A stretch of DNA of 64,000 nucleotides from contig NZ_JAAHIH010000001.1 of NCBI RefSeq assembly GCF_010671925.1, forward strand, positions 1,617,053 through 1,681,052, written 5' to 3'. Positions 17,438 through 25,096 of this stretch are shown here, one piece after another. The notes below the pieces were generated by a model. That model saw only the letters and a program-made list of their open reading frames with translations, did not search any database and was not told where the DNA came from. The position numbers were made by a program, and so were the translations under genes. This DNA is from Moorena sp. SIOASIH (GTDB lineage Bacteria; Cyanobacteriota; Cyanobacteriia; Cyanobacteriales; Coleofasciculaceae). Position 1 is the first letter of the stretch; every line of letters begins with the position of its first letter.

Positions 17438-20400
17438 ATGAAATGCGTAAGCTTCCCCTTTGCCCACAAAGCTCATTCCTTATCTAGTTCCCACTACAGC
17501 ACTAATCCCCTCATACAAAACCTACCCAGAGATACCATTTCACGAATGCAATGGGGCTTACTGGGATTACTCGAAGTCAGTAGTCTATGTTTATTACTCG
17601 CCTCACCGACTCTAGCTCAAATTATCCCAGATAGTACCTTGGGGGATGAAAATTCTCAAGTTACTCCCAATCAGACTATCCGTGGTGCAGTAGCCGATTT
17701 AATCGAAGGGGGAGCGATTCGAGATAGTAACTTATTCCACAGTTTTCTGGAATTTAATGTCGGTAATGGTCAACGAGTCTATTTTGCTAATCCCGATGGC
17801 ATTACTAATATTTTGACTCGTGTCACTGGCAGCACCCTTTCTCAAATTCTGGGGACCTTGGGAGTAAATGGTAGCGCTAATTTATTCTTGCTGAATCCTA
17901 ATGGTATTAACTTTGGAGCCAATGCGAGCTTAGATGTAGCAGGCTCCTTTTTCGCTAGCACTGCTGATAGTGCTGTATTTGACAATGGTTTCAACTTTAG
18001 CGCTACTGATCCAAATGCCCCACCATTGTTAACCATTAATATTCCCACCGGTTTGCAATATGGTAGCAATCCTGGCTCAGTAAACGTGACAGGAGCTACC
18101 TTAGGGATCGAGACCGGGCAAACTATGGCCTTACTTGGGGGAGAGGTTAACCTCAATGGTGCCACCCTGCAAGTGCCAGGGGGACGGGTGGAATTAGGAG
18201 GATTATCCACTCCAGGAACTGTTACGCTCAATGGCGCGACATCCGTCAGTTTTCCCGATGGAGTCGAACGAGGTGATGTTTCCTTGACTAACGGTAGCTT
18301 GGTAGATGTCACTAATGTCAGTGGCGGAGATATTACGATCAATAGTGCGAATTTCGAGATGTCAGCCAGTGAGTTACAGGCTGGATTAACTTCAGGAGCA
18401 TCAATACCAGATGCCGTAGCTGGCAATATTACCATTAACGCTAATGGCAATACTAATCTCAGTGATAGGAGTTTGATTGCTAATGATTTAGAAACTTTAG
18501 CGATAGGCAATGGCGGCAACATAGAGCTCACCACTAGGGCTCTGACCATCACTGGTGGCTCAAGAGTTCAAACTGTTACCAATAGCCATGGGGCATCAGG
18601 AGATATTGAGATTAATGCTAATGGTGAGATTAATATCTCTGGTTTCACTGAAGATGGGTTATTTAGTGGGATTCTGACTCGTTCTGCTGCTGACACTAGT
18701 GGCTTTGGAGGCAAGATTACCATTAAAAATTCCTTTGGCTCACTGAATCTAGCTAATCGGGGATTTATCGGTACAGTTACCAATAGTAGTAGTAATGGCG
18801 GTGCGATCGCACTAAACCTCAATAACTTAGTCCTTGAAACTGGCGGACAGATTGTCACTGCTACCACCAACAACGGCAATGCTGGAGATATCAAGATTAA
18901 TGCTACTGAAAGCGTTACTATCTCTGGGGAAAGTCGGGATTTTGTCCCTAATCCTTTCTTGGACTTAGAAACCTTTGACTTAAATGCTCTGGAGTTTATT
19001 ACTCAACCCAATCCCAACGTAGCGGAATCCGGACCATTAGGAATTCCCTATGTTTCCATTGAACGGACTCCAGAACAGATTATTAATGGCACCACCGTAT
19101 TGGGGGCAGCGGAAAATCAAGTTGATTACTTCTCCTTCAGTATCACGAATGGCAACAGTCGAGCTATTTTCGACATCGACAATGGCTTTACTGACTCTGA
19201 CGGCAACATAGATAGCAAGATTTTCCTGTTTAATCAAGGTACAGGAGAATTATTAGAGGTCAATGACGATTCTCAAGCCGCTGATGGTGCCGGTGGCAGT
19301 AGACAAGTCTTTGGCAGTTTCACCACAGACTCATTAATTGATACCACCATCACTGAGTCAGGGGTTTACTTAGTCGGAGTCGCTGCCTTCGCCTCGGATG
19401 CTAGTAATAATGAATTGATCAACGGCCCAACCCCACTTGTGGGGGACACTTACACCCTGCAAGTGTCTCTACAAAACCAAGGTACTGATGGAGTCTCGTT
19501 ACCGGAAGACCCTTTCAATCCAGCTAACTTTAATCCTAATGTGGAAGCCAAAAGCGGCTTATTTTCGGAATCGACAGGCACAGGGGATGGTGGCAGCTTA
19601 ACCATTAATACTGACAAATTGATACTCAATAATGGTGGCAGAATTTCCACCGATACCTTTGATGCGGGTAGTGGTGGCCAGATTACCTTAAATGTGGGCT
19701 CATTGCTGGAAGTGAATAATGCATCAAGCTTATTGTCAAGCATTGCCGGAGGTAGTGGCAATGGGGGAAATCTAGTGATTGATACCAAACAATTACAGCT
19801 GAACGGGGGTATTGTAAGTACTGCCACATCCAGCTCCGGTAATGCTGGTGAGATTAGCATTACCGCGAATGAATCTGTGATCCTCTCAGCTACAACCGTT
19901 GAAGAGCGAGGGGAGATCCAGAGCGACGCCACACTTGGAGCAACTGGCAAGGTTGGGAGGGTGGTTGTTGAAACTCCACTTTTGCAGTTACGTGATGGCG
20001 CTCAAATTCGCTCGATTAATCAGGGTAATGGGGATGGGGGTAGTGTACTGGTTAGAGCTAACTTAGTCGAAGCCATTGGTAGCTCACCTGATGGTTTTTT
20101 TTCTAGCGGCTTTTATACATCTACACAGGGCTTCGGCGATGGGGGCAATTTAACCATTAAAACTGACCGTTTGCTTCTCAGTGATGGAGGAGCATTTTTC
20201 TCTGATACCACTGGAGTTGGGAATGCTGGAGATATCAGGGTAGATGCCTCAGAGTCGGTAGATGTGATTGGCACTAATGGTAATGGTACATTTTCTAGTG
20301 GCCTATATACAAGTTTATTAACTGTTGGTACTACTAGGGAGCAAACTGGTGGGAATGGGGGCGATATAGTTATTGAAACTGGGCATTTGCAAGTGGCTGA

Positions 20401-21598
20401 AGGGGGACGTCTCCAAGCTTCTGCGGTTGGTGCTGGCAATGCTGGCAGTATTACGATTCAGGCAAGGTCGGTCGAGGTCAGTGATCCCTTTGTTGATTTT
20501 ACTGACACTGTCAGTGGTGTGTTAGTTTCCGTGGATCCAGGAGCCACTGGCAATGGCGGTAAATTAGAGATAGATGCTCAACGGTTGCACATCTTCGATG
20601 GTGGACAGGTGATTGCTTCTAGCTTCGGGGATGGTGAAGCTGGGGATATCATCCTCAATGTTAATGACATAGATATCACTGGTATTTCAGAGGATGGTCA
20701 GTTTCCTAGTCGCATTGCTGCCTTCTCTGTGGAAAACTCCCCTGCGGGTTCAGTGACCATTACCAGCAACAACTTGAGAGTTCGTGATGGTGCCGAAATT
20801 TCCGTCAGTGCTCGTGGTAATGGGGATAATGCCAAGGCGGGTAATCTCAGCATTACGGCCTCCTCGATTGTATTAGATCAAGCTACCCTTTCTGCTGAAG
20901 TCAGTGCTGGTGATAAGGGGAATATTATTCTGGATTCCCAGCGGATTGTAATGGGCGATCGCAGTAACATCACTACCAATGCGAAAGGTGCTGCCACTGG
21001 CGGTAACATTACTATTGATACTGACTTGCTAGTTGCCCTAGACAATAGCGATATCACGGCCAATGCTGAAGATAGCTTTGGGGGACAAGTGATTATCAAT
21101 GCCTTAGGCATTTTTGGTACTGAATTTCGAGACCAACAAACTCCAGATAGTGATATTACCGCCTCTTCCGAACGCGGAGCTTCCTTTAGCGGTACTGTGG
21201 AAATTAATGCACCTTCCGCCGACCCTAGTGCTGCATTATTCGAGCTACCAGACAATTTTGTTAATCCTAAACTGCTAGTTGCCACTGGTTGCGGTACTGA
21301 TGAAGGTAATCAATTTACCCAATTTGGGCGGGGTGGCTTACCCACAGACCCCACTAAACCGCTTCGGGGTGAAACCCTGTGGGTAGATTTACGTCCATTA
21401 CCTCGCCACAGCGCTCGCCGCCGCAAAAATCCTATCTTACCTTCCAATGCTTCCAATGCAGGTAACTCACGTCCGTCTAGAATTATTGAAGCTAATCGAT
21501 GGATTATTAATAAGGACGGAGTGGTAGAGTTAGTGGCTGATTCAGTTCAGTCGAGTCCGTTCATTTCCTGGTTTGAACCTTATTATTGCGTAAGGTAA
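17438..21598 (+). CDS. filamentous-haemagglutinin-type secreted protein with an internal PPC-like domain
   Basis: A 1386-residue surface or secreted protein. After an extended leader (hydrophobic GLLGLLEVSSLCLLLASPTL, about 41-60) comes the haemagglutination-activity/TPS domain (about 62-190; ESPR-like start, LFLLNPNGINFGANASLDV). A long right-handed beta-helix follows, with degenerate repeats of the form 'GNGGNLVIDTKQLQL' to about residue 1290. At about 534-674 a domain resembling the bacterial pre-peptidase C-terminal domain interrupts it (DYFSFSITNGNSRAIFDID, DSKIFLFNQGTGELL). The C-terminus has the cyanobacterial conserved tail with two Cys (VATGCGT, YYCVR). Export would use a TpsB-type porin, not seen here. 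The leader may start at a later ATG (17546). Confidence 0.92.
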   Translation: MKCVSFPFAHKAHSLSSSHYSTNPLIQNLPRDTISRMQWGLLGLLEVSSLCLLLASPTLAQIIPDSTLGDENSQVTPNQTIRGAVADLIEGGAIRDSNLFHSFLEFNVGNGQRVYFANPDGITNILTRVTGSTLSQILGTLGVNGSANLFLLNPNGINFGANASLDVAGSFFASTADSAVFDNGFNFSATDPNAPPLLTINIPTGLQYGSNPGSVNVTGATLGIETGQTMALLGGEVNLNGATLQVPGGRVELGGLSTPGTVTLNGATSVSFPDGVERGDVSLTNGSLVDVTNVSGGDITINSANFEMSASELQAGLTSGASIPDAVAGNITINANGNTNLSDRSLIANDLETLAIGNGGNIELTTRALTITGGSRVQTVTNSHGASGDIEINANGEINISGFTEDGLFSGILTRSAADTSGFGGKITIKNSFGSLNLANRGFIGTVTNSSSNGGAIALNLNNLVLETGGQIVTATTNNGNAGDIKINATESVTISGESRDFVPNPFLDLETFDLNALEFITQPNPNVAESGPLGIPYVSIERTPEQIINGTTVLGAAENQVDYFSFSITNGNSRAIFDIDNGFTDSDGNIDSKIFLFNQGTGELLEVNDDSQAADGAGGSRQVFGSFTTDSLIDTTITESGVYLVGVAAFASDASNNELINGPTPLVGDTYTLQVSLQNQGTDGVSLPEDPFNPANFNPNVEAKSGLFSESTGTGDGGSLTINTDKLILNNGGRISTDTFDAGSGGQITLNVGSLLEVNNASSLLSSIAGGSGNGGNLVIDTKQLQLNGGIVSTATSSSGNAGEISITANESVILSATTVEERGEIQSDATLGATGKVGRVVVETPLLQLRDGAQIRSINQGNGDGGSVLVRANLVEAIGSSPDGFFSSGFYTSTQGFGDGGNLTIKTDRLLLSDGGAFFSDTTGVGNAGDIRVDASESVDVIGTNGNGTFSSGLYTSLLTVGTTREQTGGNGGDIVIETGHLQVAEGGRLQASAVGAGNAGSITIQARSVEVSDPFVDFTDTVSGVLVSVDPGATGNGGKLEIDAQRLHIFDGGQVIASSFGDGEAGDIILNVNDIDITGISEDGQFPSRIAAFSVENSPAGSVTITSNNLRVRDGAEISVSARGNGDNAKAGNLSITASSIVLDQATLSAEVSAGDKGNIILDSQRIVMGDRSNITTNAKGAATGGNITIDTDLLVALDNSDITANAEDSFGGQVIINALGIFGTEFRDQQTPDSDITASSERGASFSGTVEINAPSADPSAALFELPDNFVNPKLLVATGCGTDEGNQFTQFGRGGLPTDPTKPLRGETLWVDLRPLPRHSARRRKNPILPSNASNAGNSRPSRIIEANRWIINKDGVVELVADSVQSSPFISWFEPYYCVR

Positions 21599-21649
21599 CA
21601 GCACTTCCGCAATAACTCTAGTTTTAGGGTTTGTTAATCATTAACCCTA

Positions 21650-21953
21650 GTGACATACTCCCACACTGACCTTACAGGTTCAGTGTGGGCTTCTTGCCAA
21701 CTCCACCCAACGGTTCGGATACGTAGGCTTGCTTTATTAACGACACGGCATGCCCCTCCGCGCCGGAACAATACAAAAATTCGATTTTTTCGCTAGTTAA
21801 ATAGCTGACAAACCAGCATTTAAGGCCGTAGGCCACGCTACGCGAACGGCTTTGTTTATCAGTACATATATTATAGCAATTCCATACATACTCTGTGCAA
21901 AATTCATCCCACACCTAATGCGCAGCATAGGTGTGGGATGAATTTTGCCGGAC
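21650..21953 (-). mobile_element. non-coding IS605 derivative, copy 1
   Basis: Read on the minus strand, it has a left-end hairpin (21897-21948, 20-base arms GCAAAATTCATCCCACACCT), then TATAAT near 21875 and a GCGTAGCG-type dispersed repeat. A 3' section follows that matches the last ~100 nt of the tnpB at 48061-49281, ending in the right-end hairpin CCCACACTGA...TCAGTGTGGG and GTCAC. The tnpB coding body is missing. It lies 51 nt after the FHA-type gene. Confidence 0.8.
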
Positions 21954-22390
21954 AGCTAATTATCTATCATTAAGCGAATCAGAGCTAATCGGTGTAGGAA
22001 TTGTGAGAATTTTTGATGCCATATTCCCTACTCCCTACTCCCTACTCCCTACTCCCTACTCCCTTTGCTAAAGTATTACAAATAGTTAAGGAGTAGTTAA
22101 GATCTCCCAGCAGTTTTTCTAGAATTAAATTATAGAAGTGTATCACATCGAGTAACATCTGACTACACCACTGACTACAAAACTGACTACAGGAAACTAT
22201 TCAATCAACGTCTCCAATGTCGGTGCTCCTCGCCTCCAGTGAACGTCAGGATTGAGCTTTGCTCACGCTTTGCGATCGTCCCCATCTTCCCTATCTTTCC
22301 GCTACAAGGGCAACCCCTGATTTATTTTCTGGCAGTGCCTAAATTCCATGTCTTCGATACCCCATTTGAAGATACGAGGAAAAAATTATC
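21954..22390. repeat. intergenic region before the stress-protein gene
   Basis: Holds 'gtgtaggaattgtgagaatt' (21991-22010), which recurs near 23717. Six ccctact heptamers (22027-22065) end in ccctttgctaaag. A copy of the 'ttgagctttgctcacgcttt' dispersed repeat lies at about 22252-22280. Three 'actgactac' repeats lie at 22160-22195. No gene is seen. Confidence 0.6.
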
Positions 22391-22927
22391 ATGGCTTACA
22401 AAAAGATTCTGGTAGCAATCGACCGCTCATCCCAAGCAGAAGCAGTGTTTGAACACGCCTTAGACCTAGCCGAAAAAGAACAGAGCACTCTGATGCTAGT
22501 ACACTGCCTTTGGGAAACTCAGGAACTGATGACTCCTTACATCGGTCTTGGCACCATAGCCGATGTAGACCTGTATGGTAGTCTGCGAAAGGTTCAACAA
22601 GAAAATTTGCAAAAACACGTTGAGGAAAACAAAGGGTGGCTAAGGAGTTATGCTCAACAGGCAAATGCTCAGGGTATTGCTGCCGAAGTATCTTGTCAAT
22701 TGGCAGATCCGAGTCTAGGAATTTGTGATCTAGCCCAAAAGTGGGGTGCGGATTTAATTGTTCTAGGTCGTCGAGGGCTTGGGGGTTTAAAAGAAATAGT
22801 ACTCGGGAGTGTCAGTAACTATGTTGTTCACCATGCTCCTTGCTCAGTGTTGGTAGTTCAAGGGGTAGCAACCCCAAGCATTGACTTAACCACTACAGCC
22901 ACTCCAGTAACTACAGATACAAAGTAG
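22391..22927 (+). CDS. universal stress protein, UspA family
   Basis: A 178-residue single-domain Usp. The N-terminal strand KKILVAIDRSSQAEAVF and the C-terminal nucleotide-binding motif GRRGLGGLKEIVLGSVSNYV (G-x2-G-x9-GS pattern) with PCSVLVVQ mark the ATP-binding subclass. A short Thr-rich tail (about 160-178) is variable. The start ATG at 22391 is preceded by GAGGAAA, a good ribosome site. Such proteins form dimers in the cytoplasm and respond to stress or starvation. The individual role is not predictable. Confidence 0.93.
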   Translation: MAYKKILVAIDRSSQAEAVFEHALDLAEKEQSTLMLVHCLWETQELMTPYIGLGTIADVDLYGSLRKVQQENLQKHVEENKGWLRSYAQQANAQGIAAEVSCQLADPSLGICDLAQKWGADLIVLGRRGLGGLKEIVLGSVSNYVVHHAPCSVLVVQGVATPSIDLTTTATPVTTDTK

Positions 22928-23089
22928 AGATAGATACCCTTGACATTCTAAGGCTTTAGGGATTATGCATTTTTTACATAGATGGCTCAAATAGACTGAT
23001 TCATCACTAATGATTTGACTAATCATTCTTACTTCCACCAGAAGTCTAGTCTGTTTTTGAGAACAGGAATTCCGCAACAACTCTACTTG

Positions 23090-23115
23090 TAGGGTGCGTT
23101 ATTAACGCACCCTAC
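23090..23115. terminator. palindromic hairpin downstream of the stress-protein gene
   Basis: Perfect 11-base arms GTAGGGTGCGT and ACGCACCCTAC with an ATTA loop. This palindrome type is common as a dispersed repeat in cyanobacteria and may act as a terminator. There is no long T-run. Confidence 0.5.
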
Positions 23116-23146
23116 TACTTATATCATGTCGGGATAATTACCCTGT

Positions 23147-23241
23147 CTTGATGCAGTCGCTCATGGGGGAAACCACGGCAGTCGCTCATGGGGGGAACCC
23201 CCAAGACCGCGCTGCCTCCCCAAGACCGCGCTGCATCGCTT
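23147..23241. repeat. dispersed hairpin repeat, 2+2 units
   Basis: Two left-arm units (cagtcgctcatggggg type) followed by two right-arm units (ccccaagaccgcgctgc type), bounded by cttgatg and catcgctt. Confidence 0.9.
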
Positions 23242-23289
23242 AATAAAAATCTCCCCCATCTCCCCATCTCCCCATCTCCCCATCTCCCC

Positions 23290-23543
23290 CTGAGGGGGTG
23301 ACAACAAGGCTAAAAACTAGACAGGGTATGGGGTGTGGGGTGTGGGGTGTGGGGAAAATAGAAGCGAATTTGGAGTGAGCCATTGGATAACAATCGCTCC
23401 GAAACCTGATTTAACCGTCCCGTCGCCACTCCGCCAGCTCCTGATCTTCCCCTCCTGGGAGGGGTTAGGGGTGGGTTCCCTACACCCATCACCCCACACC
23501 CCACACCCCGTAAACCTTTTAAGGCTGTTTGTCACCCCGTCAG
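23290..23543. mobile_element. MITE copy A with 9-bp target duplication
   Basis: Terminal inverted repeats: left CTGAGGGGGTGACAA, right (complement) CTGACGGGGTGACAA, extending imperfectly to about 27 bp. It is flanked on both sides by the 9-bp direct repeat catctcccc (23281-23289 and 23544-23552). The interior has ggggtgt heptamers near the left end and their complement near the right, so the whole can fold back. No ORF of its own. Copy B is at 53937-54168. Confidence 0.85.
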
Positions 23544-24013
23544 CATCTCCCCACACTTCCCACCCTCCCCACACTTCCCACCCTCCCTCTAATTATGGGT
23601 ATTCAACCTGACTTGATATTATAGGTTTTGGAGTCCAGTTTTGTGTAAGTTGTGGGAGTTATTTCTCCGGTAATTTCTCAACAACCGTGGCTTGTTGATG
23701 TTAGTTTGCTTGTATAGCAATCCGTGTAGGAATTGTGAGAATTTTGATCCCATATTCCCTGTTCCGGTGATCCGCTGTTCCCTGTTCCCTTTGCTATATT
23801 CATACTTATGCATTTTTGTCAATGCTGAGGTGATAATTAGATCTACAGGTTGCCACCTGGCATCAGAAGAACTATCTATGATGCCAGTAGATATTTGGCA
23901 TTTTGGCAGTCATTTTACTTCGGCTGGAGATAATATATAGGTTTACCGTTTAGTAAAGTGTTTTTACTGTTTCAATTTAGTGTTTTTACGGTTTCACTGA
24001 GGCTCAGAGGTCG
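23544..24013. repeat. repeat-rich intergenic sequence
   Basis: Contains 'ccccacacttcccaccct' twice (about 23551-23587), a second copy of the 'gtgtaggaattgtgagaatt' element (about 23717) leading to ccctgtt heptamers and a ccctttgct boundary (about 23755-23792). Near 23953-23995 there is a short direct repeat (tgtttttactgtttca / tgtttttacggtttca). No gene is seen. Confidence 0.6.
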
Positions 24014-24432
24014 GTGACAATCGAACTCAAAGTGGTTAGGATAGAAATTTCGTCAGGGGGAGTAACATCATCATTATTGGTAACGCCCACTTTATTAAAA
24101 CGGTCGTTGACTTATATCAGGTCATGATACGAACTTCGACCCAGCTAAAATTTGGCATCGTCTTCTGTCAAGCATCTGGATCATACTTGATCCGAGCTAC
24201 AGGAAATGATCCAACGCTTAAATCTAATCCAACTCAGAATCCTCAAGGGATTCAGCTTTGCTGACGCTGTGGGAGCGCATCTGGACATAGCTTCCTGATT
24301 GTACCCAAAGGAGCATACCCATTCAACTTCTTGAATGCCATCCAGCAGTGCCCAGAAGTCTGCCCTATCCATTGCTCCACCGCCAATCCGGTACAGGAGA
24401 TTGTAGCTAAAATTCAACAGATGAAGGGCTAA
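24014..24432 (+). pseudogene. adenosine-specific kinase-type protein (DUF355) pseudogene
   Basis: Translating the plus strand recovers a whole DUF355-type protein in pieces. From GTG 24014 the reading is TIELKVVRIEI. It then shifts frame in the G-run at about 24052-24062 and continues as IIIIGNAHFIKTVVDLYQV, LKFGIVFCQASGSYLIRA, a stop TGA at 24262-24264, then GHSFLIVPKGAYPFNFLNAI, QQCPEVCPIHCSTANPVQ and a natural stop at 24430. The internal stop lies inside an inserted copy of the 'attgagctttgctcacgc' dispersed repeat (about 24249-24271), where an intact homologue would have a short helix. So there are two lesions: a 1-nt frameshift and a repeat insertion carrying a stop. Confidence 0.8.
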
Positions 24433-24469
24433 GGGGGTAAGGGGGTTTTTTTTAGCGGTAAGCTATTTC

Positions 24470-24505
24470 CGTGTCTGTTGCACCAGAGACGGAAAATAAT
24501 GGTAT
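24470..24505. terminator. imperfect hairpin after the DUF355 pseudogene
   Basis: TTTCCGTGTCT, an 8-base loop, then AGAGACGGAAA, with one mismatch. It could be the old terminator of the broken gene. There is no clear T-run. Confidence 0.35.
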
Positions 24506-24548
24506 TGATAAATTTATCACTATTTTCTTCAGGTTTTTTACCATATAG

Positions 24549-24612
24549 CAACTGCCAGGAAATTTATGTAAACTAAACTACAACTGCCAGGAAATTTATG
24601 TAAAATAAACTA
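24549..24612. repeat. 32-bp tandem duplication
   Basis: Two adjacent copies (24549-24580 and 24581-24612), starting caactgccaggaaatttatg, differing at one position. It lies in AT-rich sequence upstream of ppsA. Confidence 0.85.
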
Positions 24613-25096
24613 CAAAAATCTGGGGAGATAAGCCAAAGCCTGGAAATTAACTAAAACTCATCCCCTTGTTTATATCTATAAAAAATTTAAATCATTTCTG
24701 ACTTCTACTTAATCATTTCTGATTTATAGTTAAACAACATCTGTGTTGTATATAAAATAAAGTAAAGAAAGATGACCTCCTATGAGGAAAATTTTCTAAA
24801 CTAGTAGTATCAGCCCCGATTGAGCTTTGCTCACGCTTTGCGATCGAGTTGATAGCTCAATGAAGGGGAGAAACGAATTGCTAGGCTAGAGTTAAGAGAA
24901 TGGCATATTCGTTGAGGTTGTCATAAGGTGACGTTGTCATAGTCGCGAACAGGCTAAGCCTTGAGTTAAGGCTAGTTCAGCAACTGCCACAACTTCAGGT
25001 GCTTCATCGGACTTTTCACAATCCCATTGAACAATCCCATTGAGGCAGAAAACCCTCAGTACTCCCCTTGGAAGTCAACCTCAGGAGAAGCATCCT
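24613..25096. promoter_or_regulatory. upstream region of ppsA
   Basis: AT-rich to about 24780, with 'atcatttctga' twice (about 24690 and 24710). A further copy of the 'gagctttgctcacgctttgc' dispersed repeat lies at about 24818-24846. The ppsA ribosome site is AGGAG at 25083-25087, and two 'gttgtcata' repeats lie near 24917-24942. No other gene is visible. Confidence 0.5.

Noticed and set aside
17842..18552. Minus-strand ORF of 236 residues within the FHA-type gene, and several others up to 21285
   Set aside because: Shadow frames of a long, composition-biased beta-helix gene whose plus-strand protein is convincing.
24181..24417. 78-residue minus-strand ORF
   Set aside because: Antisense to the DUF355 pseudogene, whose plus-strand similarity is clear.
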